Assembly (NCBI GenBank): GCA_016296185.1
Contig: JAEDJT010000040.1
Span: 1 to 11,736 of the forward strand
Source: Bacilli bacterium
Lineage (GTDB): Bacteria; Bacillota_I; Bacilli_A; RF39; UBA660
Length of the DNA: 11,736 nucleotides
Direction of reading: 5' to 3'
Shown here: positions 1 through 7,731 of the stretch, piece after piece
How the letters are laid out: the number at the start of each line of letters is the position of its first letter
Position numbering within the stretch: position 1 is the first letter of the stretch
Position numbers and translations under genes: made by a program
Notes under the pieces: model-generated
Database searches by the model: none
The model's input: the letters and a program-made list of their open reading frames with translations, nothing else
What the model was told of the DNA's origin: nothing

Positions 1-483
1 TTCTTCTATTGCTTCCATCATTTCTTCTCTCGTTGGGAAATTAGAAGTGTCTACTTTATAGTTAGCCATATTATTTATTAAATCTACCAATACAGGATAA
101 TTAGTTTCTTGTTGTATAGCTTCATCATTAATCTCGATAGTATCCATTATGGTAAATGTTTGTATTGCCGTTCTAATAAATTCATTTTTTTCGTTATAAG
201 AAATAGAAAAAACTACTTCATAAACACCGTCATTGCTTAATATTTGAGATGGTATTTTAAAAGTAGCTGTTTTCTTACGATAATCTACAACTCCTTCTAC
301 TGAATAAGTGCCACCATTAGAATCTTTAAAATCTGCAATAATTGCATTAATAGAACCTCGTTCTAATTTAACATCTACTATATAAATGCATAATCCTTTA
401 TCATAAATTTCATCTTCAATAAAAATAGGTTCATCTCTCCATTGATTATATCTTCTATTAAAATAGATTTTTTTAATCCTCAT
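1..483 (-). CDS. Phage baseplate protein with BppU-type N-terminal domain (partial, C-terminus off the left edge)
   Basis: The frame is open from an ATG at 483-481 to the window edge, giving the first 161 residues of a longer protein. It begins MRIKKIYFNRRYNQWRDEP, and alternating beta strands continue through the segments VKLERGSINAIIADFKD, YRKKTATFKIPSQIL and DGVYEVVFSISY, followed by TIMDTIEINDEAIQQE and a helical LVDLINNM. This pattern matches, from memory of the family, the N-terminal domain of phage baseplate upper proteins (BppU_N, formerly DUF2479), which anchors receptor-binding or fibre parts to the baseplate of Gram-positive phages. The start is supported by AGGTGAT (497-491) eight bases upstream. 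A TAA stop lies directly before the ATG in the same frame, so it cannot be an extension of the protease gene that ends 19 bases upstream. The missing part would normally carry fibre or host-binding domains; what it carries here cannot be seen. Confidence 0.75.
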   Translation of the reverse strand, partial: MRIKKIYFNRRYNQWRDEPIFIEDEIYDKGLCIYIVDVKLERGSINAIIADFKDSNGGTYSVEGVVDYRKKTATFKIPSQILSNDGVYEVVFSISYNEKNEFIRTAIQTFTIMDTIEINDEAIQQETNYPVLVDLINNMANYKVDTSNFPTREEMMEAIEE

Positions 484-502
484 TTAAATAATCACCTACC
501 TT

Positions 503-1426
503 TTATTTTAATCTTTTTTCCCTTCTAATTGATAAGTCTATGTAACCATGTCCTTGACATACTTTTGGAACACCTTTTATCTCTCTTGTATATTTTAATA
601 ACATACCAAATAATTCACATTCAGCTGGGTCTCTTTGAAATTCTACTCTAAACTTTTGTTTAAGTAATGCTAGTATACCACTTATTATAGGAGTAGCGAA
701 TGAAGTTCCACTTATTATAGCATACTGACTACCTGGATAACCACATAATACATCTTTACCTGGAGCAACAACATCTACATATTCATTTGAATTGCTAAAG
801 TCAGTAATATTAAAATTAATATCTATCGCTCCAACACAAATACTTTCATCATAGGCAGCTGGATATCTTACTTCTCTTATACTACCATCTGTATCATTAT
901 GTCCGTCATTCCCACTAGCACATACTACTGATACACCATTAGATATAGCTGTATTTACAGCATTTCTTAAATCAGGAGTATCATCTAAACATCCAAGCGA
1001 ACAATTTATTATATCAGCTCCTTGTTGAATACAATAAATTATAGCATTAGCTATGGCAGTAGAACTACCTTTCCCTTCATTATTCATAGCTTTACCTATA
1101 ATTATCTCACAATCAGGAGCTATCCCATATGCTTGATAGTTTATATAATCTCCACATATTAAAGAAGTAACTGCTGTTCCATGATAATGTGTACTTGAAA
1201 GATTGCTAGAACCTAGTCCATCATTTGAAAAATTTTGACCAGCTATTATTTTACCATCATACATAGGGTGGTCTAATTGTAATCCTGTGTCTACAACTCC
1301 TACTTTTATTCCTCTTCCTGTATATCCTTTATTCCAAAATAATTTTATTTTACTTTGTTGCATTGCATAATTTTGTTGAACTGTAGCTGAAACAGTACCT
1401 CCTAACACATCTACATTATTATCCAT
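503..1426 (-). CDS. Subtilisin-like serine protease (peptidase family S8), phage-encoded
   Basis: A complete 307-aa S8 protease. The catalytic triad is visible: Asp46 in VGVVDTGLQLDHP, His82 in HYHGTAVTS and Ser242 in SGTSFATP, with the oxyanion-hole Asn173 in CASGNDG. Conserved GIAP (101-104) and APGKDV (221-226) also fit. There is no signal peptide, no membrane segment and only about 30 residues before the catalytic core, so the large propeptide of secreted subtilisins is absent. Its length resembles intracellular subtilisins. It therefore probably works in the infected cell or as a passenger of the virion. GAGGTGA (1439-1433) gives a well-spaced ribosome binding site. It sits between a coiled-coil protein and a BppU-type baseplate gene, so a role in tail maturation, or in cutting a surface protein during entry, is inferred rather than shown. 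Family call firm, biological role open. Confidence 0.93.
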   Translation of the reverse strand: MDNNVDVLGGTVSATVQQNYAMQQSKIKLFWNKGYTGRGIKVGVVDTGLQLDHPMYDGKIIAGQNFSNDGLGSSNLSSTHYHGTAVTSLICGDYINYQAYGIAPDCEIIIGKAMNNEGKGSSTAIANAIIYCIQQGADIINCSLGCLDDTPDLRNAVNTAISNGVSVVCASGNDGHNDTDGSIREVRYPAAYDESICVGAIDINFNITDFSNSNEYVDVVAPGKDVLCGYPGSQYAIISGTSFATPIISGILALLKQKFRVEFQRDPAECELFGMLLKYTREIKGVPKVCQGHGYIDLSIRREKRLK

Positions 1427-1442
1427 TATTATTCACCTCAAT

Positions 1443-1826
1443 TTATTTTAAATCATCGTTAAGTTTAATAATTTCTTTTTTAGTTTTATCTACTTCTTTT
1501 TTTAATTGCTTTAATTCTTCTTCTCTATTTTCTTCGTTATCTACTATAGATTGAACTTTATTGCATATATTAGATATTATTGCTACAACATATTCTTGAT
1601 AGTATTCTACATTTTCTTTGAAGTCAATAATTGAATTATTTGTGTTTTCTAAAAGTTTAATTGTATCAATTACTGCTTTATTTGCTTCTTTTAAAGTTTC
1701 ATTTAATTCTTCATTTAATTCTTCTTGCTCTTTCAATTGCTTCTCTAATTCATTTTTCTCAATAGATAATTCATCATAGGCTTTTATACAAGCCTTTAGA
1801 TTTTTTAATAATTCTTTATTATCCAC
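1443..1826 (-). CDS. Small coiled-coil protein of unknown function
   Basis: 127 residues, almost entirely predicted alpha-helical coiled coil: Glu/Lys/Leu/Asn-rich heptads run over about residues 5-55 (IEKNELEKQLKEQEELNEEL) and again over 97-125 (EEELKQLKKEVDKTKKEI). Between them is a less charged helix with VVAIISNICNKVQSIV. There is no signal peptide or clear membrane span. The start is GTG (1826-1824), and its first base is the last base of the preceding gene's TAG stop, a one-base TAGTG overlap that points to translational coupling. GGAGAG inside the upstream gene can serve as ribosome binding site. The protease gene follows 16 bases later. Possible jobs are a tail or fibre chaperone, a trimerising adaptor, or a partner of the MucBP-like protein encoded just before it. 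No family was recognised. Confidence 0.8.
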   Translation of the reverse strand: MDNKELLKNLKACIKAYDELSIEKNELEKQLKEQEELNEELNETLKEANKAVIDTIKLLENTNNSIIDFKENVEYYQEYVVAIISNICNKVQSIVDNEENREEELKQLKKEVDKTKKEIIKLNDDLK

Positions 1827-2176
1827 TACTCTTCACTCTCCATAAGATTTATAAAATCTTTAATAGATTTTATTCTATCATCTTTACTTTCATCTATTTC
1901 TTCTTCTACTTCTTTATCTATATCTTCTTTAAAATCAATCTCTTCCTCTTTTTCAATTTCTTCTTCTATCACTTCATATTCATTTACTACCTCATAACCT
2001 TCTATATGCTTAGGTATAATTTCATGTTCTCCTAAATCTAAATTTGGTAGTATTTCAGTTTTTATTATTTTACCAGTTTCATCATCTATATATTTTATAG
2101 TTATACTTCCTTTAGTGTGTTTATAATGAAACTCAATAGTTTTATCTCTATTATTTATGTCTAAATTTACCTTCAT
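1826..2176 (-). CDS. Small acidic protein with a MucBP-like domain
   Basis: 116 residues. Positions about 22-70 resemble one MucBP repeat (mucin-binding protein family of Gram-positive adhesins): GSITIKYIDDETGKIIKTE, then a Leu-Gly-Glu turn, then IEGYEVVNEYEV. The spacing of the YIDDETGK strand-turn and the later GY is typical of the fold. The rest is a very acidic helical tail (residues 70-102, repeated Glu/Asp with some Lys) and a short C-terminal helix. It has no signal peptide and no cell-wall anchor, so it is not a normal bacterial surface adhesin; in this tail-gene context it may be a virion decoration or adaptor. AAGGAGATGA (2190-2181) is a strong ribosome binding site placed directly after a terminator-like hairpin. 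Its TAG stop overlaps the GTG of the next gene by one base. The domain call is by pattern recognition only. Confidence 0.78.
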   Translation of the reverse strand: MKVNLDINNRDKTIEFHYKHTKGSITIKYIDDETGKIIKTEILPNLDLGEHEIIPKHIEGYEVVNEYEVIEEEIEKEEEIDFKEDIDKEVEEEIDESKDDRIKSIKDFINLMESEE

Positions 2177-2190
2177 AATATCATCTCCTT

Positions 2191-2232
2191 AAAAAATAAA
2201 AAATACCTATGAAGAGAATCTCTTCATAGGTA
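2191..2232 (-). terminator. Terminator-like hairpin between the giant protein and the MucBP-like gene
   Basis: A perfect 13-bp inverted repeat (2204-2216 with 2220-2232) closes a three-base loop. Read on the minus strand it is followed by a T-rich run (TTTATTTTTTATTTTTT), the form of a rho-independent terminator. The T-run leads straight into the AAGGAG of the next gene, leaving no room for a new promoter. The hairpin may therefore only attenuate transcription into the downstream genes, or protect or process the mRNA. It is homologous to the hairpin at 10844-10876. Confidence 0.75.
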
Positions 2233-2312
2233 AAGTAAGACAAATCAATCTTCATTGAATAATTTTTTTCTTAAATAATCATCTAGTTTTATAGCAATAT
2301 AAGATAAGAAAA
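2204..2312 (-). repeat. Direct repeat copy B flanking the fibre/giant-protein cassette
   Basis: This stretch aligns with 10844-10957 in the same orientation over its whole length: end of the membrane-protein gene, short spacer (GTCTTA...TTAC) and hairpin stem. By hand, about 11 differences including a two-base gap fall in about 93 aligned positions before the hairpin loop. Homology stops abruptly near 2312, on the side of the giant protein's stop codon. Confidence 0.85.
2245..2312 (-). pseudogene. 3'-end remnant of a duplicated membrane-protein gene
   Basis: Translated on the minus strand, this stretch reads FLSYIAIKLDDYLRKKLFN then Glu-Asp-stop. That is the C-terminus of the membrane protein encoded at 10890-11291 with a single residue change (Trp to Tyr) plus two silent base changes. 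There is no start codon and nothing homologous upstream, so it is a fragment and not a working gene. It ends in TGA where the intact gene ends in TAG. By chance or history it lies in frame directly after the TAA of the giant protein. Together with the adjacent hairpin it forms one copy of a direct repeat that brackets the two fibre genes. Confidence 0.85.
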
Positions 2313-2316
2313 TTAA

Positions 2317-5300
2317 TTATAATTCTACTACGCCTTGTTTAATGTTGACTAATGAACATGGTGTGTTATCAAATTGTTTTAAGTATAATTTATATGTTTT
2401 ATTTTCATCTATTTCTAAGTTTTCAGATATATGAATTTTTAATAAATTATTTGTAAGTTCACCTTTAATAGATTCTTCTGTTTCCATTTCGTATATATTA
2501 TAATCAAAATATAAATTGCTATCTTCATCATTATGAACATCTAAAGTATCAGTAGATTTATATTTTAATTTACACTTAACTATTACATCTGATACTTCTT
2601 CAAGCTCGTCATCTTGATAATAAAGATAATCAAAGTTGAATTCTACATCAGTTTCTTCAACATCATCTATTAGGCTATAAGATGATATAGTAGCTACATC
2701 TTTCACTTCTTCAGGCTCTCCATAAGTAGTTATGTCTACACCAAAATTATTTTTTAAGAAAAATTTAAGTGCATATAAGTCATTTGGCTGTAGGAAAAGA
2801 CATTTTTCTCTATCTCTTCTATAATCATATAATGATGGTGTGTGACTAGCATTGTCTACAAATCCTAATATATGTCCCATTTCATGAACTATTGTACTAA
2901 TCCATTTTCTAGTTGATGTAGTAGAGCTTTCATATGAACCGTAATTACTTGTCAATGTCTTTTTATTAACTTTAATTTCAAAATGTTCACTATAACGAAC
3001 TGTAAGACCTAACCATGTTTCGTTGTAATCAGCCATTTCTATTGTACTTGTAGTACCACCATTAGCTGATAAATTAAGTGCTGGGAATGATGCATTAAAG
3101 TATTTTAGAGATTCAGTTAAAAGTGCTGAAGGTACACTATTATTTACATTGGTCATACTATAAGTCCATCCACCGTTGTTATAATAGCATAAAGGATATC
3201 TACCGAATGTATATTCTTCGCCATTTGAATTAGTAGTAGACATCCAACCTCCACTAGTAGGATACTTACTATCTATTCTAAAATTAGAAGTTCCACTATC
3301 AGAAAGAGTTAAATAATATGTATAACCACCACTATCAGTAACAGTTTTACTTGAGCTATATCCTGAATATCCTGTGTTTTGAGTATATGCTAAATCAAAT
3401 GTTTCAGTATATCCATTTTGCGTTACTATAGCTTTACCATAATCAAATGATACTGTTGGACTTGTATATGTTTGTGATACATTAGCTGTCGCAGTAGCAG
3501 TTATCACTATATTACCTGTAACTGACGATATATTGATATTGTTATCTGATACAGCTGTTGATGTTATATCAGTTCCATCCATGGTTACAGTTATATTGCT
3601 CATTGTACAGTTAGTATTTGCTGTTATATTTGTATAGTAAGAATTTCCTGAAGATACACTCGATATTGAGCTTGAAGATGAACAGCGAGTTAAATTATAT
3701 GTTACACTATAGTATGCAACGTTTTGAGTATAACTAGCAGTTGCAGTTATTACTATATTTCCAGTTACATTAGATATATCAATATTATTTCCTGATACAG
3801 CAGAAGATGTTATGTTTACTCCACCCATAGTAACACTAATATTGTCTAAAGTATAATTAGTATTAGGGCTTATATAAGTATAATATGAACTTCCTGAAGC
3901 TACACTTGATACTGAGCTTGATGAAGAACAGTAAGTTAAATTATATGTTACGTTATAATAAGTAGAAGTGCTACCTGAACCACCTGAACTTGAGCTTACT
4001 GTTGCAGTAGCAGTTATAATTATGTCGCCAGTAACATTAGTTATATTAACAACATTATTACTGTCTACATATAATGATGTAACGTCAACTCCACCCATAG
4101 CAACAGTTACACTACTTAAAGTATATCCATTATTAGCTATAACATTTGTATAATAATAATCTCCTTGGTTCACTGTTTTTTGCGTACTATCAGTATAGCA
4201 ATTACTTAAATTATAAGTAACTGTATAAGTAGGTGTTCCACCACTGGAACCTCCAGAACCACCATTAGAATCACCAGTAGAACTATTAGCTATTGCAGTA
4301 GCAGTTATTACTATATTTCCAGTTACATTAGATATGTCAACAGCATTGTTTAATATGCATGAATTACTTATATCTATACCACCCATTGTTACTGTAATAT
4401 TGCTTATAGTATATCCTGTATCGGCTATAACATTTGTATGATAATAGTCACCACTCGATACACTTGTTTGTGTGCTATCAGTAGTACAATGAGTTAAATT
4501 GTATGTTATTGTGTAATTAGTTCCACCAGAACCACTACCACCAGAACTTGTTGCTGTAGCAGTAGCTGTTATTACTATATTGCCTGTAACTGATGATATA
4601 TTTATATTATTATTTGATACAGCTGTTGATGTTATATCAACGCCATCCATAGTAACTATTATATTTCCTAAAGTATAATTATTATTAGCTGTTACAGTAG
4701 TACTATATGATGCGTTCTCTTCAACAGTTGAATTTGTATTACTTGAAGTACAATTATCTAAATTATAAGTTACTCTATAAGTATTTGTAGTTACACCTTC
4801 TTCCCTTACAGTGGCAGTTATAACTATATCACCTGTAACTTTAGTTATATGAATATTATTATTTTCATCAACAACATCGGTTGTTATGTCAATACCATTC
4901 ATAGTAACTATAATACCTGTTAATATATAACCATCATTTGCAGTAATAGTAGTATAATACGATTCACCACTAGTTACATCAACTTGGTCATTAAGAGAAG
5001 TACAGTTAGTTAAGTTATAAGTTACTATATGTCCATCAGTAGATAATAACGCAGTTTTTACTGTTATAACTATATCTCCTGTAACATTTCCTATAGTAAT
5101 AGTATTGCCGTCAACAACAGTGTTTGTTATATCAATACCACCCATAGTTACTGTAATAGATGTTATTGAATAACCCTCATTAGGAGATATTGTAGCTGAA
5201 TAAGAACTGTTGTTTTGTATAGTAGTAGATTTATTACTATTAGTACAATTAGCTAAATTATTAGTTACTAAATAATGTTTAGTTTCATTTGAACTTCCAG

Positions 5301-7728
5301 CTCTTGATACATATACTTTACTTATAGTTATATTACCAAAATACTTCATTAGTGCAGGTCTAATAGTAGTTTTGTTATTAAATGTATGTGTTAACGTATA
5401 AGGTAATCCAGCTGATATAATATCATCTGTTACAGCTGTTTCATATCCTTGTAATGTATTATTATCATCTAAGTAACATACTCTAGTTATGTAGGCACTC
5501 GCATCATGACTACAACTATCAATAATGAAATTAATACTATCTCCAGCATTAAATGTTACACTTTGGTCAAAACCAAAATATGTATTAGATGAATGAGATA
5601 GCGTTATTAAGTTATCAACAGTATAATTTGAACCATTTGATATTGTATAATTTTCAGTTAATCCATTATCAAATAAAGTTATTTCAGGAAGAACCTCAGC
5701 TTGTTCAGATGCAACAGCTGTTATAACTATATTTCCCGTTATGTTAGATATACTAATATTATTACCACTTACGACTGTACTTGATATATCATTACCACCC
5801 ATAGTTACTACAATACTACTCATAACATATCCGCTATTAGGGGATAATGTAGCCGAGTAACTAGAACCATTTGACACACTAGTATCGCTATTATTAGTAG
5901 TACAGTTAGTTAAATTATTAGTAACAGTATAAGAAGTAGGAGTATTAGTTCCTCCACCACTATCTCCACCACTACTACTTTCATTTCTTATAAATAAAGT
6001 ACAATTTTTATTATTTGTATATCCTTTTTTACAATCTAATTCTGTTAATCCTATACTATCATAATTGCCTGTATCATCCCACTTTAAAAAATTTAAAGGT
6101 TTCAAAAAAGTATTATTAATTAATTTAAGATGAGATTGAGAATCAAAATTTGTAGTATATATATCTCCATTATTAAAAAAGTTATTCTTAATATAAGCTC
6201 CTTTTATATGACCTCTTGTATCTAATCCAAAATTTCTACATCCTATAATATTTGCATTAAAACATCTTTGTATTGTTAATGCAGAAGTACCTTCATATAC
6301 TTCATTATTAATAAAAAATAAATTTCTTCCATTTTCATACCCATCTTCAAAATCTAAGGCTAATTTAGTAACTTTATACTCATTTTCATCTGCAACAAGA
6401 TTAAAAGTACAATCTTTGATTAATAGATGATTATATATACCAGGATGCATTGCACAGGTTCTTGTATTATGAGATTTAATATTAATTAATTCACAATTTT
6501 TTGAATGTCCTGTGTGACATATACTCAAACCTGAATTATCAGTACTTGAAGAAGTAAATCCAGTTACTCTAACATAAGAAGAGCCAGAAGGTATCTTTAC
6601 TACTTGATATTGTCTAGTTTTTATTGTAGTTATATAGTTTTGTGAACTATTATAAAAATGTATAAACAACTCAGCTCTATTAAGTTTAAGTCCTCCATAA
6701 TTTAAATAGACACTACATTGCAATTCCCCTCTATCTAATATACCAGTTATATCTATTAAATCAGTAGTGCTTAATATAGAACTATTTACTGTATTTCCTG
6801 ATGAATCTATATAATAAGAATTAGAAAATTTTAAACTACCAGCAGTACCAACATATCCAGTATTTTTACCGCCAAATACCCCTAAATTATATCCAACTGA
6901 ATATGACATATCCATATTTTCAAATGATGAATATTTAGCCCCGTTCATTTCAGCAACAGCTAAACCTTCACCTGGTATATAATAACCAGTAGTTGATTGA
7001 GTTGTAGCGAAATCAAAACCATCATAGTTACCAATTAAATTCCCATTTATTACATGGGTATCAAAACAATCTCTTAAATCAATTAAGTTACCAATATTAA
7101 GGTCAACGCATTGCGTAACTTTAAATGTTGCTTGATTCATATCTATAGTGAATTCATCTGGTGGCATTATTTTATTACCATGATAATCCAACATATAAAC
7201 TTCATTCAACATAACTATTTTTCTATAACCATTATTCTTAACAGCTGTAAATAAATTATTTAATCCAGTATTATTAGCTTTTGCAATAGAATTACTCACA
7301 CTTTCTCCAGTAGTAATACTATAAGTTGATAAATCTGAAGTTTGCATAGTGTAAGTTTGAGAAGATGTAATGGCATATGAACTATCTATTAATAAAATAT
7401 CAAAAAATTGTTCAACACTTGACACTCCGTTTTCATCTATAGTATATATACTAAAATATGTTTCTCCTGTATTTGAAATACTTCCTATATTAATAGATTG
7501 CTCTCCAGCATTAGTCGTTTGAGAAAAAGTATTATTACCTATTTTAACAATAGTAGTAAAAGTTTTTGTGTTAACATTATTTAAAAATTCTGTTTGTGTA
7601 CTATCTGTTACATAGTATGGTATTGTTATTGTTGTATTAATTTGTATTTTTGGATTAAAATATCTAACATATAATTCAGGAATACTTGTTGATGTTAAAT
7701 TATTAGTTGTATTTATACTATTTGGCAT
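2317..7728 (-). CDS. Giant phage tail adhesin: beta-helix, InlB-B-like repeats and metzincin-type zinc protease
   Basis: 1803 residues. Order: an Ig-like beta region (about 17-115); a right-handed beta-helix of the pectate-lyase/depolymerase type (about 140-582, starting ANNTGLNNLFTAVKNNGYRK, with an inserted carbohydrate-binding-like sandwich at about 300-395 and many Asn-rich coils); a Gly/Ser linker; one InlB-B-like repeat (600-674); a beta-sandwich (683-812) like the fibre's C-terminus; seven more repeats (819-1415); and a metalloprotease domain (about 1425-1670). The protease has zinc motif HExxHxxGxxD: His1615, Glu1616, His1619, Gly1622, Asp1625, in VHEMGHILGFVD. Asp as third ligand recalls snapalysin-like metzincins. 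The usual Met-turn methionine is not evident (SHTPSLYDYRRDR follows). A beta-rich acidic C-terminal domain ends the protein. There is no signal peptide. AAAGGGGG (7745-7738) lies inside the end of the fibre gene, three bases separate the two genes, and coupling is likely. Role inferred: host or mucus binding and cutting at the virion tip. Confidence 0.9.
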   Translation of the reverse strand: MPNSINTTNNLTSTSIPELYVRYFNPKIQINTTITIPYYVTDSTQTEFLNNVNTKTFTTIVKIGNNTFSQTTNAGEQSINIGSISNTGETYFSIYTIDENGVSSVEQFFDILLIDSSYAITSSQTYTMQTSDLSTYSITTGESVSNSIAKANNTGLNNLFTAVKNNGYRKIVMLNEVYMLDYHGNKIMPPDEFTIDMNQATFKVTQCVDLNIGNLIDLRDCFDTHVINGNLIGNYDGFDFATTQSTTGYYIPGEGLAVAEMNGAKYSSFENMDMSYSVGYNLGVFGGKNTGYVGTAGSLKFSNSYYIDSSGNTVNSSILSTTDLIDITGILDRGELQCSVYLNYGGLKLNRAELFIHFYNSSQNYITTIKTRQYQVVKIPSGSSYVRVTGFTSSSTDNSGLSICHTGHSKNCELINIKSHNTRTCAMHPGIYNHLLIKDCTFNLVADENEYKVTKLALDFEDGYENGRNLFFINNEVYEGTSALTIQRCFNANIIGCRNFGLDTRGHIKGAYIKNNFFNNGDIYTTNFDSQSHLKLINNTFLKPLNFLKWDDTGNYDSIGLTELDCKKGYTNNKNCTLFIRNESSSGGDSGGGTNTPTSYTVTNNLTNCTTNNSDTSVSNGSSYSATLSPNSGYVMSSIVVTMGGNDISSTVVSGNNISISNITGNIVITAVASEQAEVLPEITLFDNGLTENYTISNGSNYTVDNLITLSHSSNTYFGFDQSVTFNAGDSINFIIDSCSHDASAYITRVCYLDDNNTLQGYETAVTDDIISAGLPYTLTHTFNNKTTIRPALMKYFGNITISKVYVSRAGSSNETKHYLVTNNLANCTNSNKSTTIQNNSSYSATISPNEGYSITSITVTMGGIDITNTVVDGNTITIGNVTGDIVITVKTALLSTDGHIVTYNLTNCTSLNDQVDVTSGESYYTTITANDGYILTGIIVTMNGIDITTDVVDENNNIHITKVTGDIVITATVREEGVTTNTYRVTYNLDNCTSSNTNSTVEENASYSTTVTANNNYTLGNIIVTMDGVDITSTAVSNNNINISSVTGNIVITATATATSSGGSGSGGTNYTITYNLTHCTTDSTQTSVSSGDYYHTNVIADTGYTISNITVTMGGIDISNSCILNNAVDISNVTGNIVITATAIANSSTGDSNGGSGGSSGGTPTYTVTYNLSNCYTDSTQKTVNQGDYYYTNVIANNGYTLSSVTVAMGGVDVTSLYVDSNNVVNITNVTGDIIITATATVSSSSGGSGSTSTYYNVTYNLTYCSSSSSVSSVASGSSYYTYISPNTNYTLDNISVTMGGVNITSSAVSGNNIDISNVTGNIVITATASYTQNVAYYSVTYNLTRCSSSSSISSVSSGNSYYTNITANTNCTMSNITVTMDGTDITSTAVSDNNINISSVTGNIVITATATANVSQTYTSPTVSFDYGKAIVTQNGYTETFDLAYTQNTGYSGYSSSKTVTDSGGYTYYLTLSDSGTSNFRIDSKYPTSGGWMSTTNSNGEEYTFGRYPLCYYNNGGWTYSMTNVNNSVPSALLTESLKYFNASFPALNLSANGGTTSTIEMADYNETWLGLTVRYSEHFEIKVNKKTLTSNYGSYESSTTSTRKWISTIVHEMGHILGFVDNASHTPSLYDYRRDREKCLFLQPNDLYALKFFLKNNFGVDITTYGEPEEVKDVATISSYSLIDDVEETDVEFNFDYLYYQDDELEEVSDVIVKCKLKYKSTDTLDVHNDEDSNLYFDYNIYEMETEESIKGELTNNLLKIHISENLEIDENKTYKLYLKQFDNTPCSLVNIKQGVVEL
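3484..5931 (-). repeat. Eight InlB-B-like protein repeats in the giant protein
   Basis: Eight copies of a unit of about 75 residues, at DNA positions 5931-5707, 5274-5053, 5031-4807, 4779-4552, 4515-4291, 4227-4000, 3957-3733 and 3711-3484. Each has the plan YxVTxNLxxC, a GxSYxTxI strand, NxGYxLxxIxVTMGG, then DITxxxV and VTGNIVITATA. The first is split from the rest by a beta-sandwich domain. Copies 1-2 read VTNNL, copies 3-8 VTYNL or ITYNL, suggesting that the array grew by local duplication. Gly/Ser linkers separate several units. The form resembles divergent InlB B-repeats (Flg_new-type), which act as stalks or adhesive modules. Confidence 0.85.
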
Positions 7729-7731
7729 ATA

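Noticed and set aside
484..530. Programmed frameshift at the A-run near the protease stop, joining it to the BppU-type protein
   Set aside because: The BppU frame has a TAA immediately before its ATG, and the A-run is not in the phase of a classic slippery heptamer, so no fusion could form.
3968..4153. Plus-strand ORF opposite the giant protein
   Set aside because: It is antisense to a repeat-coding stretch, hydrophobic by reverse complement of Ser/Thr/Asn codons, with no homology or ribosome binding site.
3484..5931. CRISPR-like array
   Set aside because: Units are about 225 bases long, diverged, in frame and code for a clear protein repeat.
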